A stretch of 64,000 nucleotides of DNA from Leucobacter viscericola (GTDB lineage: Bacteria; Actinomycetota; Actinomycetes; Actinomycetales; Microbacteriaceae): assembly GCF_011299575.1 (NCBI RefSeq), contig NZ_CP049863.1:620001-684000 (forward strand). Reading direction: 5' to 3'. Positions within the stretch are counted from its first letter, which is position 1; each line of letters begins with the position of its first letter. Below are positions 52,487-60,898 of this stretch, one piece after another. The position numbers and the translations under genes were made by a program. The notes beneath the pieces were generated by a model. It did not search any database and was not told the origin of the DNA. It was given only the letters and a program-made list of their open reading frames with translations.

Positions 52487-53251
52487 ATGTCCAATCAGAT
52501 TGTACCCTTCAACTTCGAAGAAACACCAGTGCGAGCAATCACCATCGAGGGGGTGCCTTGGTTCGTCGCTGCCGACCTTTGCAACGTGTTGGGGCATAGT
52601 AACCCCACGGTTGCGGTCGGTCGACTCGATGAAGACGAACGGGCTAAGTTCAACTTAGGGCGTCAGGGTGACGCCACAGTTGTGAACGAGTCAGGTCTGT
52701 ACTCATTAATTCTCGGATCACGCAAGCCAGAAGCGAAGGCGTTCAAAAAGTGGATCACATCTGAGGTGCTTCCTCAGATTCGAAAGACCGGAAGTTACGA
52801 CGCCGGCAAGGCTCTCGCACCAGCTCCACACAAAGCGCCGGAAGTTCTCAGCGTCAAGGAGCAGGCCGCTCTTCTTCGCACCCTTCGCACGAGCCTGCAA
52901 CCCGACTATGCCGATGCTAAGGCCCGCTTGATTCTTGCTCGCGGCATGGGCGAAGAGCCCGAGGTCGATGAGGGAAACCGCCCTCTCGATGTTCAGAGCT
53001 ACTTGGAGGGCCGCGGGGTGCCCATGTCCCTCATCAAGAGCTTCCGTTCAGGGTTCGGAACTATCGCATCCCGCCTCTATCTCGCCGAATTTGGTGAGCG
53101 ACCGAAGAAGGTCGACCGCATCGTCAATGGAGCGCTAATCAAGGTTGTCGGCTATACCGAAGCGCATCGCCCCATTCTCGATAAAGCTTTTTCGGAACAC
53201 CGGGTATTCTCCACCCTTCGCAGCAACGAGCTTGATCTTGGGGGTATCTAA
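52487..53251 (+). CDS. BRO-N domain phage antirepressor
   Basis: 254 residues from ATG 52487 (AGAAAGG upstream; an in-frame ATG at 52415 would add 24 residues through the hairpin). BRO-N DNA-binding domain at the N-terminus: VPFNFEETPVRAITIEG, PWFVAADLCNVLGHSN, GLYSLILGSRKPEAKAFKKW. The C-terminal ~120 residues are different from the usual ANT domain and include TLRTSLQPDYADAKARLILA. Probably blocks repressor or modulates early transcription. Confidence 0.85.
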   Translation: MSNQIVPFNFEETPVRAITIEGVPWFVAADLCNVLGHSNPTVAVGRLDEDERAKFNLGRQGDATVVNESGLYSLILGSRKPEAKAFKKWITSEVLPQIRKTGSYDAGKALAPAPHKAPEVLSVKEQAALLRTLRTSLQPDYADAKARLILARGMGEEPEVDEGNRPLDVQSYLEGRGVPMSLIKSFRSGFGTIASRLYLAEFGERPKKVDRIVNGALIKVVGYTEAHRPILDKAFSEHRVFSTLRSNELDLGGI

Positions 53252-53826
53252 TGGCTATCGCAGCTATTGACGGCGTTACTCCGAACTCACGCGCGACGGA
53301 TCCGGTTACGAGTGTTGATGCTGGCCGGTCGGTGAACCTCGTGCATTCGAAAGAGTATGTCTTTCAGGCACTCAAGGTGTTCGGTCCAATGGCAGACCAC
53401 GAGCTCGTGGAGCTTCACGAGGGTGACACCTTTGGGCACAAGGCTTTCGGCAGGTTCTCTCCGCAGCGCCTCCGCACGGCTCGCGCAAACCTTGTTGAAG
53501 ATGAGCGCGTTGAGTTCACTGGCAAGTATCGCAAAACCGATTCGGGGCGACGGGCGCAAGTGTGGTGCGTCAAGCCATCGGAGTTCACGCGCGACGAGAA
53601 GCTAGCTCGACTTGGCGCTTGGGGTGACCTTACGATCAGACCCAGCGGCCCGCATGTGAATATTTCCCGGCTGGATGCGTACCTTGGCATCGGAGACAGC
53701 AGGCTCACCGATCTAGACGCGGACAGGCGGGCCGCGGCCCGCCTCAAGACTGACGAGCTTGCCGCCAAGTGTGGATCCCGTGACCTCATTGACTTGCTCT
53801 TCTTTCTCGCGCTACGTGAACAATGA
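53251..53826 (+). CDS. Phage hypothetical, winged-helix-like
   Basis: 191 residues; start overlaps the previous stop (TAATG). The part around residues 30-85 (VFQALKVFGPMADHELVELHEG, RFSPQRLRTARANLVEDERVEF) resembles a winged helix seen in phage early genes. The C-terminus is Leu/Arg rich. No enzyme motif seen. Confidence 0.65.
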   Translation: MAIAAIDGVTPNSRATDPVTSVDAGRSVNLVHSKEYVFQALKVFGPMADHELVELHEGDTFGHKAFGRFSPQRLRTARANLVEDERVEFTGKYRKTDSGRRAQVWCVKPSEFTRDEKLARLGAWGDLTIRPSGPHVNISRLDAYLGIGDSRLTDLDADRRAAARLKTDELAAKCGSRDLIDLLFFLALREQ

Positions 53827-54098
53827 TGGCCCTCGAACCGGTATCGCTTGAGGCGGCGAGCGCGGATGATTTCGCTTCGATGCCGCCGATCATGTCCACG
53901 ACCATGTTGGCTGACCATTTACCGGACGTGTCGCCCCGAACGCTCGAAGACTGGCGATTCAAGGGTATTGGCCCCATCTTCGTGCGTGATGAAGACACAC
54001 GACGCGTCTACTACCTCAAGTCTGACGTAGTGGCCTGGATCATCTCGAACCGACAAATCCAAGAAAACAACGAATATCAGAAGGAGTCACAACAATGA
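53823..54098 (+). CDS. AlpA/MerR-like HTH DNA-binding protein (possible Xis)
   Basis: 91 residues. A winged-helix of the HTH_17 type: TTMLADHLPDVSPRTLEDWR, then GIGPIFVRDEDTRRVYYLKSDVVAWI. Such proteins serve as excisionases or early regulators; location in the early operon rather than beside int makes either possible. ATGA overlaps on both sides. Confidence 0.75.
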   Translation: MMALEPVSLEAASADDFASMPPIMSTTMLADHLPDVSPRTLEDWRFKGIGPIFVRDEDTRRVYYLKSDVVAWIISNRQIQENNEYQKESQQ

Positions 54099-54931
54099 CA
54101 AGCACAAACACAACCAAGCCAACGATGCTCGATGACCTCAAGGATCAGATGTGGGTCACGCAGGAACGCATCAGTACCGCACTCGATTTCATGAGCGGTC
54201 GCGACGTTGACGTAGATCCTGAAATGTGGGCGTTTGACGAGATCCGCAAGTCAGCGATTGATGCCCTCGCAAAACACCTCCCGGGCCTCAGCTACGGAGA
54301 CAGCGGGCTCCCCCTCTACGCAAATGAGGAAGTGTTTAAGGCGACGCGAACCTACGACGATGGCACTCCTCTAGTGGAACACTTCACCTTTCCTGACGTT
54401 CCGGGGTACACGTTCACTTATCGACCACGACATGACAAGCCCCGGGCTGAGTTCATGGCCTGGGCGCGCAATGCGGCTGACCTCTACAAAGCGGACACGC
54501 ATGCCAACTACGTGAGCGCGGGGGGTCTAGGTATCGAGCATCGTGGCATCCTTGGGCAAGAATTCCACGCCACCATCCACAACGATGACGATTCTGCATG
54601 GACCATCCTGGATCTCGCGCAACTTAAGGAGTTACGCGATGGAATTGAGCGCATTCTGTTCACTGAAGCGCGATACCGATTCGAGGAGCAGTCCGAGACT
54701 AAGTGGACTCCCACCGAGCGAAGTGTTGAGGCCGAGTCTTTCACAACGGATGGGCTTGTGATACTCCGACCGGATTCCGTTGGCGGCGCGACGGTTCTCC
54801 AAATTTCAGTGCATTCCGGTGAAGACACTAGGTGCTTGCTTTCGCCCAAAGAGGCTCGTGAGCTTGCGAGGTGTCTAGCTGTCTTTGCTGAAGAGGCCGA
54901 TTATGAGGGATCGTGCATCAGCAAGGAATAG
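54095..54931 (+). CDS. Phage hypothetical protein
   Basis: 278 residues, mixed alpha/beta, rich in Asp/Glu, no signal peptide or span. The C-terminal ~60 residues (STRLADGLVILR-like strand, then SPKEARELARCLAVFAEEAD) resemble small phage proteins that end in a similar helix; the first part has no family I recognise. It overlaps the AlpA-like gene (ATGA). Confidence 0.65.
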   Translation: MTSTNTTKPTMLDDLKDQMWVTQERISTALDFMSGRDVDVDPEMWAFDEIRKSAIDALAKHLPGLSYGDSGLPLYANEEVFKATRTYDDGTPLVEHFTFPDVPGYTFTYRPRHDKPRAEFMAWARNAADLYKADTHANYVSAGGLGIEHRGILGQEFHATIHNDDDSAWTILDLAQLKELRDGIERILFTEARYRFEEQSETKWTPTERSVEAESFTTDGLVILRPDSVGGATVLQISVHSGEDTRCLLSPKEARELARCLAVFAEEADYEGSCISKE

Positions 54932-55095
54932 CGCCTGAAGGGACGGTGTGGGCGGTTGCGCGGGCCCTTGGCTCGCAAGATACCGTGACCGCCCGCACCG
55001 TCGAGCAGGCCGAAGATCAACACGACGATGACCAGATCCGCAGAAGAGTCAGCGCCAAGGAGTTACGGGATGCGATGCGTGCCCCGTTCCGATGA
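54913..55095 (+). CDS. Small phage protein, unknown
   Basis: 60 residues from GTG 54913, preceded by GAGGGAT, overlapping its neighbours. Polar and charged: VEQAEDQHDDDQIRRRV. Evidence is only position and the ribosome site. Confidence 0.4.
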   Translation: MHQQGIAPEGTVWAVARALGSQDTVTARTVEQAEDQHDDDQIRRRVSAKELRDAMRAPFR

Positions 55096-55270
55096 GACAC
55101 CCGCCTGCTATGGGAGCCCAGATTGGGAGGTTCTGGCGGCGATCACGGCAGGCACAGCGACCGACGAACAACTGAACACAGAAGTATCTCATCCCGATTT
55201 TGGGGTGAAGCGGTGGAAGGATCTCACCCCTACTGAGCTTGAACGGGTGCGGCGAGCGCTCGCGTTCTAG
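55070..55270 (+). CDS. Small phage protein, unknown
   Basis: 66 residues from ATG 55070, AAGGAG seven bases upstream. Contains AAITAGTATDEQLNTEV and the C-terminal LTPTELERVRRAL, reminiscent of short helical phage proteins. It overlaps the preceding small frame by 26 bases. Confidence 0.5.
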   Translation: MRCVPRSDETPACYGSPDWEVLAAITAGTATDEQLNTEVSHPDFGVKRWKDLTPTELERVRRALAF

Positions 55271-55424
55271 AGGCGGTGAGACACCCTCTCGCTAACGTTT
55301 GATGCACCCGGCAGGAGCAAGCAGCCACCGGGCGAAGAACACCCCTGACAAAGCAATACTCCCGGCGTGATCGTTACTCACGCCGGGAGCCTGATAACTA
55401 CCCCCTGACAAGGAGTTGAAACCA
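55271..55424. other. Intergenic: hairpin and two short direct repeats
   Basis: No gene seen. A perfect 12-bp stem (55359-55370 with 55378-55389) without a T-run lies between two copies of CCCCTGACAA (55342-55351 and 55402-55411). It may be a terminator or a protein-binding site before the next operon block. Confidence 0.5.
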
Positions 55425-55811
55425 ATGTCTATTCTGACAGAAACCCGAACGGAAGCAACGCCGTCGACACCGACAGATTCCAAGCCGACCCCCTGCCCCT
55501 GCTTCACCTGGTGTGATGTTGACCATGTTGAAGAGGGCTTTGGTGACTGGCACCGCGAGGCGGGCATGACGGCTATCGAGCCAGGCGTACTCCGAACGGA
55601 TCATGTGCTTGACGAGAACGGGGCTGCCCATCTCTCAATCGCAGAAACCTTCGACTGGACGATTGAGCCCCAGGAATCATCTGAGTTCTTCGCGAAGCTG
55701 CGTGCGTCGATCGATGAAGCTGAACGACGGTTTGACCGTTTCGTTAGTCAGGTAAAGCCACTGGCTCGACGCACTGAGCCTGGCGCACCGAGTTTCGAGG
55801 AGTCAATCTAA
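55425..55811 (+). CDS. DUF6907-like C/H-motif phage protein
   Basis: 128 residues from ATG 55425 (GGAG upstream). Has Cys-24, Cys-26, Cys-30, His-34 and His-43 in PCPCFTWCDVDH and DWHREAG, a zinc-like pattern; the end is a helical EAERRFDRFVSQV. DUF6907 is my best match from memory, not checked. Shares the motif with the next two genes. Confidence 0.65.
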   Translation: MSILTETRTEATPSTPTDSKPTPCPCFTWCDVDHVEEGFGDWHREAGMTAIEPGVLRTDHVLDENGAAHLSIAETFDWTIEPQESSEFFAKLRASIDEAERRFDRFVSQVKPLARRTEPGAPSFEESI

Positions 55812-56533
55812 TGTCTGTCGGAACAGTGCTTGAACCTGATCAGATCCCAGTCGACCCCGCCCTTAAGCCGTCTTTCAAGCCGACTAAAGAGGTTACTGAA
55901 GATCAAAAGTTGTGGGCCGCGTCAGTCCTGGCTGAACTTCCTGTGGCGATTCGTTTCAACGAGCACCCGGTCAAGGAAGCCAAGAGCGCCGATGGAACGT
56001 TTTGGCGAAAGGCGTTCGTCATCGTTGTCATCCCCAACAAGCATTTCAGCATCCAGCTGTATGTAGGCGCTTCACCATCCGACCTTGAGTACGCTCAACG
56101 GCTCGTTGCGCGGGCTAAGAGTGGCTGGTTTAACTCTGACATTTGGGAGCCACACGTTTATCCGAAATCGGGTCCAGGATTCATCCTTGACCCTTACTGG
56201 GAGTGGGATGGCGAGCGGGATTGTGATGTTCTCAAGCCCTGCGTTACCCCCGGATGTATCAAGGATTTCCATCCCTACCGAAATGGGGACTTCAACGCTT
56301 CCCACGAGCTCGACATGATTGACGATACCGAAGGACGTTACATGGTTCACGGTTCGAACTATGAGGATGGCGACGGATGGAACGCCTGGCTAGATGTTGA
56401 CCTCGACGGCGACTACTTATCAGGCGCTGAGGGAGTCAAAACGCTTCGAGATTCCGCGAACGACATGGCTTGGATGCAGATTGAGTGCGACAAGCTCAAT
56501 GCCGCTGCAGGCGTCGGGAAGGTGGCTGCATAA
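55811..56533 (+). CDS. Phage hypothetical with C-x4-C-x4-H-x10-H motif
   Basis: 240 residues, TAATG overlap. Its centre has Cys-144, Cys-149, His-154 and His-165, and the C-terminal ~70 residues (YMVHGSNYEDGDGW, VKTLRDSANDMAWMQIECDKLNAA) resemble the end of the next protein. The N-terminal half has two beta-rich stretches with a WRKAFVIVVIPNKHFS strand. Confidence 0.65.
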   Translation: MSVGTVLEPDQIPVDPALKPSFKPTKEVTEDQKLWAASVLAELPVAIRFNEHPVKEAKSADGTFWRKAFVIVVIPNKHFSIQLYVGASPSDLEYAQRLVARAKSGWFNSDIWEPHVYPKSGPGFILDPYWEWDGERDCDVLKPCVTPGCIKDFHPYRNGDFNASHELDMIDDTEGRYMVHGSNYEDGDGWNAWLDVDLDGDYLSGAEGVKTLRDSANDMAWMQIECDKLNAAAGVGKVAA

Positions 56534-56880
56534 TGGCCGCGGAAATTGCAGAGGGCATCGTTCCCGCTCGTACGCGTGAAGCCCGCCCTTGTGAAGTGTT
56601 CGGGTGCCTCGAAACCCAGCATGCCTACGTAGATGGGGTGATGGATGACGAACATCGCTCAATCAACATCGGCAGCGATGCACCACTGAATGAGAGGTTT
56701 CTCGTAACCGGTTTCCGCAACGACGATTCCGGGCTCTGGGAACCTTTCGCAAACGCCGATCTAGACGAGATTTCCGGTATCGAGGGGCTAGCTCTCATCG
56801 AACAATTCCGGCTCGCTTACCGGGCCGTGCAGCAGCACTGCGACGCGCTCAACAGATTCCCGAAAGGTCGGGAGTCATGA
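56533..56880 (+). CDS. Phage hypothetical with C-x4-C-x4-H-x10-H motif
   Basis: 115 residues from ATG 56533 (TAATG). Cys-20, Cys-25, His-30 and His-41 have exactly the spacing found in the previous protein, and both end in a helix containing CDxLN. It looks like a shortened paralogue. Its stop overlaps the next start (ATGA). Confidence 0.65.
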   Translation: MAAEIAEGIVPARTREARPCEVFGCLETQHAYVDGVMDDEHRSINIGSDAPLNERFLVTGFRNDDSGLWEPFANADLDEISGIEGLALIEQFRLAYRAVQQHCDALNRFPKGRES

Positions 56881-57560
56881 CGAACACGAAGGAACTTGAA
56901 AAACTGGTTGCGCGCGCGAACGAGGGCGACCAAGAAGCGCTGCAGCAGATCCTCAACCCAGTGGGTCGACCCGGGCTCGTAATGCCGACATGGGCCGACT
57001 GCGTTCGCTACCCGGACGGCTACCACCTCGGACGCAACGACCTTCCCCAGGCACTCTGGGCGGCGTTCACGTCGGGAGTGCTGCACGACCCCGAGGAAGT
57101 CACTAAGGGGGTCTCTCAAGCGTGGACAATGTGCGAGTGGCCGCTTCATGCCCTTGACGAATCAGCATGGGAAACGCTCTTCACGCACACCGGATTCCTG
57201 TCGGACGCGACACCAAACCAAAAGGCCGCGCAGGTAGATCAACTCGATAGGCCGGCTACCTTGTACCGGTCGGCACACCCCGACTACATGCCGGGAATGT
57301 CTTGGACCAGTGACCTTGAAACCGCGTACTGGTTTGCGTGCCGAAATCGCAGATTCGGATACCTCGACTCGAGCACGACTGCAGTCGTGAAGGTCGACAC
57401 GGATAAGTGCCCGTGGTGGTTGCCGCTCGCGCACTTCAACGTGCGCGACGAGCACGAATGGGTGATGCCGTGGCCGCGGCGAGCGCTACCACGCGAACAC
57501 CTCTCATTCCATGAATTAGACCTGCTTTCCGCCAAGTGGCAGAGGGAGAAGGCAGCATGA
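56877..57560 (+). CDS. Putative ADP-ribosyltransferase-fold phage protein
   Basis: 227 residues. The C-terminal half has the R-S-E pattern of ART folds: Arg-131 in TLYRSAH, Ser-Trp-Thr-Ser 142-145 in MSWTSDLETAYWFACR, and Glu-192/Glu-194 in RDEHEWVM. The first ~110 residues are helical. Resemblance is from memory of phage proteins with the same SWT and ExEW elements; activity is unproven. ATGA overlaps on both sides. Confidence 0.55.
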   Translation: MTNTKELEKLVARANEGDQEALQQILNPVGRPGLVMPTWADCVRYPDGYHLGRNDLPQALWAAFTSGVLHDPEEVTKGVSQAWTMCEWPLHALDESAWETLFTHTGFLSDATPNQKAAQVDQLDRPATLYRSAHPDYMPGMSWTSDLETAYWFACRNRRFGYLDSSTTAVVKVDTDKCPWWLPLAHFNVRDEHEWVMPWPRRALPREHLSFHELDLLSAKWQREKAA

Positions 57561-57757
57561 CGAGCATCGAGCGCAAGCGGGCGTTCGCGGTCGAGTTCTG
57601 CGAAATGACACGCGAGAAACGAGCGCGCCTTGAACGCAGTACCCGGCACATCGTCCAAGCCTCACTCAAAGCGGGCCTGAGCGTCGAAGAAGTTGCCGAC
57701 CATACCGGGCTTACACCGGAAGAAGTTGAAGCCCATCGTGAAGAGAAGGAGGAATAG
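57557..57757 (+). CDS. Small phage HTH-like protein
   Basis: 66 residues from ATG 57557 (ATGA overlap). A basic helical N-terminus and a C-terminal LKAGLSVEEVADHTGLTPEEV that reads as an HTH scaffold. Possibly a regulator or a replication accessory. Confidence 0.6.
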   Translation: MTSIERKRAFAVEFCEMTREKRARLERSTRHIVQASLKAGLSVEEVADHTGLTPEEVEAHREEKEE

Positions 57758-57759
57758 TT

Positions 57760-58728
57760 GTGGCCCGCATACGGACTTTGAAACCTGAGTTTTGGAGCTC
57801 GCCGTCAACTGCCCAAGCCGACCTTGCAGTACGTCTAACGTTCATGGCCATGTGGAATTGGGCGGATGACTCTGGACATGGCACCGCAAACTTGAAAGAG
57901 CTTGAGGCGTTTGTGTTCCCGAATGACACTGTTCAGGATCTCCCAAGAAGTAGGCGCGGAACTTCCGCAGGTGCCCCCGGAGCTTGGCGGAACTTCGCGG
58001 AGATTTGCGGAGAGGTTTCTGAGGCGTATCAAGTGACGTTCTATCGCGTTGCCGGTCGCCCCTACTACGAAATCTCGAATTTCAAGACACACCAGTCCAA
58101 GGACTACCGCGCCGAGTCTCGGTACCCACTACTGGAAGAGGGTGAAATCTTCGATGTGACCAGCGGAAACGCTTTTCCATCCAGTTCAACGCCCCTGCCC
58201 AACGACACAGTTTCTGAATCGAACGGCGGAAACTCCGCCACTGTCACCGGAAAAGCCGGTATTGGAACAGGGGAACAGGGTAATAGGGGAACAGAGGAAC
58301 AGAGGAACAGTTCTTCGTCGGAAGTCGCTATCGCGACCATCCGACCCGACTACGAAAAACTCCTTGATCTGCTCGATGACCTGATCGTTGAGAACGGCTC
58401 CAAGAAACCCACTCGCACGAAACGAAATAGCGATGCAATCCGACTACTTGTTGAAAAAGATGGGCGCACGGTCCAGCAAGTAGAGAACGCGATTCGATGG
58501 TCCCAGCAAGACGAATTCTGGCGAGGAAACATTTTGTCAGCCTCGAAACTGCGCGCCCAGTACGACAAACTGCGCTTGGCCGCTGAACGTGAGAAACGTG
58601 GATCCCAGCACGCACTGCCCCCAAATCAGAACCGCGCTCTTGCTCTGATTAGTCATTACGAAGAACAGGAGGCCAGAAATGAACAAACCGCAAACCGCGA
58701 GATTACTGACGGTAGCGGCGTCTATTGA
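57760..58728 (+). CDS. Phage replication initiator-like protein
   Basis: 322 residues from GTG 57760. The opening MARIRTLKPEFWSSPSTA and MAMWNWADDSGHG are typical of phage DnaA/DnaD-like replication proteins with an N-terminal winged helix. The middle carries a DNA repeat (58264-58311) of GGGAACAG-like units giving a Gln/Glu-rich linker. The C-terminal helical part starts near KLLDLLDDLIVE. Overlaps the next gene by 50 bases. Confidence 0.78.
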   Translation: MARIRTLKPEFWSSPSTAQADLAVRLTFMAMWNWADDSGHGTANLKELEAFVFPNDTVQDLPRSRRGTSAGAPGAWRNFAEICGEVSEAYQVTFYRVAGRPYYEISNFKTHQSKDYRAESRYPLLEEGEIFDVTSGNAFPSSSTPLPNDTVSESNGGNSATVTGKAGIGTGEQGNRGTEEQRNSSSSEVAIATIRPDYEKLLDLLDDLIVENGSKKPTRTKRNSDAIRLLVEKDGRTVQQVENAIRWSQQDEFWRGNILSASKLRAQYDKLRLAAEREKRGSQHALPPNQNRALALISHYEEQEARNEQTANREITDGSGVY

Positions 58729-58930
58729 CCCGATCGCGGTAACGGAGCTCACCGTGGAGGCGTGGTACGAAGCATTGAGCGATCTTGACTACCAGGAGGC
58801 CCGCCAAGCCCTCGCAGAGCACCGACGAACCTCCACGGAACACATTCGCCCGGCGCACATCATTGAGCTCGTTAGAAGGCAGCACAGCAACGCCCCGCGC
58901 GAGCGGGCAAAGTGGGAGGCAGACGACTAA
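58679..58930 (+). CDS. Small phage replication-associated protein
   Basis: 83 residues. Helical; the motif VEAWYEALSDLDYQEARQALAEHRR with IRPAHIIELVRR is typical of actinophage proteins that precede the helicase gene, possibly a loader. It ends in TAATG with the ATPase gene. Confidence 0.7.
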   Translation: MNKPQTARLLTVAASIDPIAVTELTVEAWYEALSDLDYQEARQALAEHRRTSTEHIRPAHIIELVRRQHSNAPRERAKWEADD

Positions 58931-60150
58931 TGGCAGGCACTAAAGCAGAGCAAATGCTCCTTGGGGCGCTACTGCTTTCACCGAAGATGTACCCGTTCAC
59001 CACCGAAGAAGTTAGCCGCGCTGACTTCACTGATGATCGCTTGGGGATCATTTACGAAGGCATCGGGCAGATGCGTAGCGCCGGGAACCATGTCGACTCC
59101 ATCACGGTTGCGGACGCGTTCCCCGAATGGGACGTGCGCGGCTTGAGCATGGTCGAGTTGATGACCTGGGCGGAACCACAAGAGGTATACCCGGGCGCTG
59201 CAGAGACATACGCGCGAACCGTGCGTACCGATGCGCTGAATCGGTCAGCACAGTTCGTGGCGCAATATCTGATGGATGAGACTCGTGATGGTGGTTCGTC
59301 GCCCGCTGACCTCATCACGAAAGCGCGCGGACTGTTAGACGCCGCAATCGATGGTGCGTCATCGAACCGCATCAAGACGAAACTTTTAGGTGAGCTATTG
59401 GAAATGGAGGATCGCCGAGACTGGGTGATTCCAGGGATGCTCGAGCGGCAGGACCGTCTGATCCTCACCGCGGGCGAGGGGGTTGGCAAGAGCACCTTTG
59501 CGCGACAGATAGTGGTTATGTCATCCGCAGGACTGCACCCTCTCTTACGAGACGTTGAGATCAAGAACAGTCGTGAGTGGTTCTCACCTCAACTCATTTC
59601 ACCTGTTCGAGTCTTGGTGATCGATGCCGAGAACTCGGAGCTGCAATGGCGGCGGGCGGTCCGCAAAATGGTGGAAGAAGCGAAGCGGATCGGCAATGCG
59701 GATCCTGGTGAAGAAATTCGGATTGCAGCCGGTCGACGGATCAACCTCACTAAAGGGTCAGACCTCGCGGACATTCACCGGCTTGTTGACGAGCATAAGC
59801 CTGACCTGCTTTACATCGGCCCGCTCTACAAGGCAACGGACGGGGCTATCACTAACGACGACCATGCATCACCGCTAATCAAGGCTCTGGACTCGCTGCG
59901 AGAACGCGGCCTGGCGCTCATTATGGAAGGTCACGCGAAAAAGGGTGAAGGGAACCCCGACACCCGGGATCTTCGCCCGCGAGGCTCAGCAGCGCTCACG
60001 GGATGGCCGGAGTTCGGCATCGGCATTGGCGGCGAACAAAATGACGAGATCGCCCCGCTGATCCATTGGCGCGGTGCCCGAGACACTAACCACATGTGGC
60101 CAAAGAATCTCAGGCGTGGGCGGGATTGGTGGCCCTTCGAGATCGGCTAA
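58930..60150 (+). CDS. DnaB N-terminal-like/RecA-fold replicative ATPase
   Basis: 406 residues. The first ~100 resemble a DnaB N-domain (EQMLLGALLLSPKMYPF, FTDDRLGIIYEGI). Then a RecA-type AAA_25 core: Walker A AGEGVGKST, Walker B region VLVIDAEN, PDLLYIGPLYKA, and an EGHAKKGE sensor stretch. Likely the phage replicative helicase or loader. A strong terminator follows. Confidence 0.85.
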   Translation: MAGTKAEQMLLGALLLSPKMYPFTTEEVSRADFTDDRLGIIYEGIGQMRSAGNHVDSITVADAFPEWDVRGLSMVELMTWAEPQEVYPGAAETYARTVRTDALNRSAQFVAQYLMDETRDGGSSPADLITKARGLLDAAIDGASSNRIKTKLLGELLEMEDRRDWVIPGMLERQDRLILTAGEGVGKSTFARQIVVMSSAGLHPLLRDVEIKNSREWFSPQLISPVRVLVIDAENSELQWRRAVRKMVEEAKRIGNADPGEEIRIAAGRRINLTKGSDLADIHRLVDEHKPDLLYIGPLYKATDGAITNDDHASPLIKALDSLRERGLALIMEGHAKKGEGNPDTRDLRPRGSAALTGWPEFGIGIGGEQNDEIAPLIHWRGARDTNHMWPKNLRRGRDWWPFEIG

Positions 60151-60169
60151 CTTGCCTGCGTGAAGCAGC

Positions 60170-60203
60170 AAGTGGCCCCCTCTCGATTTAGAGGGGGCCA
60201 CTT
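60170..60203. terminator. Early-operon terminator (bidirectional)
   Basis: A perfect 14-bp stem (60170-60183 with 60190-60203) made of AAGTGGCCCCCTCT and its complement, then GTTTACTT. It separates the rightward early operon from the leftward small genes. Confidence 0.9.
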
Positions 60204-60205
60204 GT

Positions 60206-60382
60206 TTACTTCCAGTTGCCTTTACCGGGCCTTGTTGCGTTCCAGGCGTCGATCGTTTCTGGCAACCATCCACGGGTGCGCCCGATCAGCGCATCCGGCT
60301 CTGGCAGTTTGTACTGCTTCACCGAGTTCACCGACACCCCAAGGCGTTCAGCAACCTCAGTGACACTCAGAAACACGAGCAT
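60206..60382 (-). CDS. Phage HTH protein, 58 residues (AlpA/Xis-like)
   Basis: Reading left from ATG 60382 (or 60385, which overlaps the upstream stop; GGAG lies six bases before 60382). Contains SVTEVAERLGVSVNSVKQYK and PDALIGRTRGWLPETIDAWN, an AlpA/HTH_17 domain complete from end to end. A second excisionase-like candidate in the prophage. Confidence 0.75.
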   Translation of the reverse strand: MLVFLSVTEVAERLGVSVNSVKQYKLPEPDALIGRTRGWLPETIDAWNATRPGKGNWK

Positions 60383-60528
60383 CATTCACTCCGCTTCTTG
60401 AAAGGTGGAATGAATGCGAACACGGCAGCAACGAACGAGAACACACCCGCAGTCGGATTGTCCTTCACGACCATGATGCCGACGGCAACCATGATGACGC
60501 CTGCAGCAATCTTGATGATCTGATTCAT
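60382..60528 (-). CDS. 48-residue two-span membrane protein
   Basis: From ATG 60528: MNQIIKIAAGVIMVAVGIMV, a short turn with KDNPTAG, a second span and KKRSE. Its stop overlaps the next gene's start. No clear ribosome site. It could be a small holin-like or superinfection membrane protein. Confidence 0.5.
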   Translation of the reverse strand: MNQIIKIAAGVIMVAVGIMVVKDNPTAGVFSFVAAVFAFIPPFKKRSE

Positions 60529-60554
60529 GTTGATGTATGGGAAAATCGGGGTTA

Positions 60555-60585
60555 GGGCCGGAGATACTTTGTCTATCTCCGGCCC
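60555..60585. terminator. Hairpin between leftward small genes
   Basis: Perfect 12-bp stem GGGCCGGAGATA (60555-60566) and its complement (60574-60585) with a 7-base loop, just after the stop of the next leftward gene. T-run weak on both sides. Confidence 0.7.
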
Positions 60586-60590
60586 GCCCG

Positions 60591-60689
60591 CTACTTGAGC
60601 AGTGCGATCATTGCGGCTATGGCTGATACCAGTGCTGCAATGGCGCTGATGATAGCTGCCGGGCTATCTCGCTGCTTTTTCTTTCCCAT
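60591..60689 (-). CDS. 32-residue membrane peptide
   Basis: ATG 60689 after GGAGG. Charged KKKQRDSP head and one span of Ala/Ile (AAIISAIAALVSAIAAMIALL), ending LK. Possible holin-like or toxin-like peptide; strong ribosome site supports expression. Confidence 0.6.
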   Translation of the reverse strand: MGKKKQRDSPAAIISAIAALVSAIAAMIALLK

Positions 60690-60898
60690 TGTTACCTCCT
60701 TTCTATAACCAACTATACACCCGTTCGGGTGTATTAGCAACCAGACCTAAATCACAAAATGACCCCCTCACCCGATCCCGTAAAGGATCAAGCAAGGGGG
60801 TGGGATCGCCACGGCGCTCCGCTTCCCGATTCCTCAGTTCAGAAAACCGAAATCGGACTGCATTTGAGTTCAAAGATAAAGCAAGAGAGAATCTTGCC

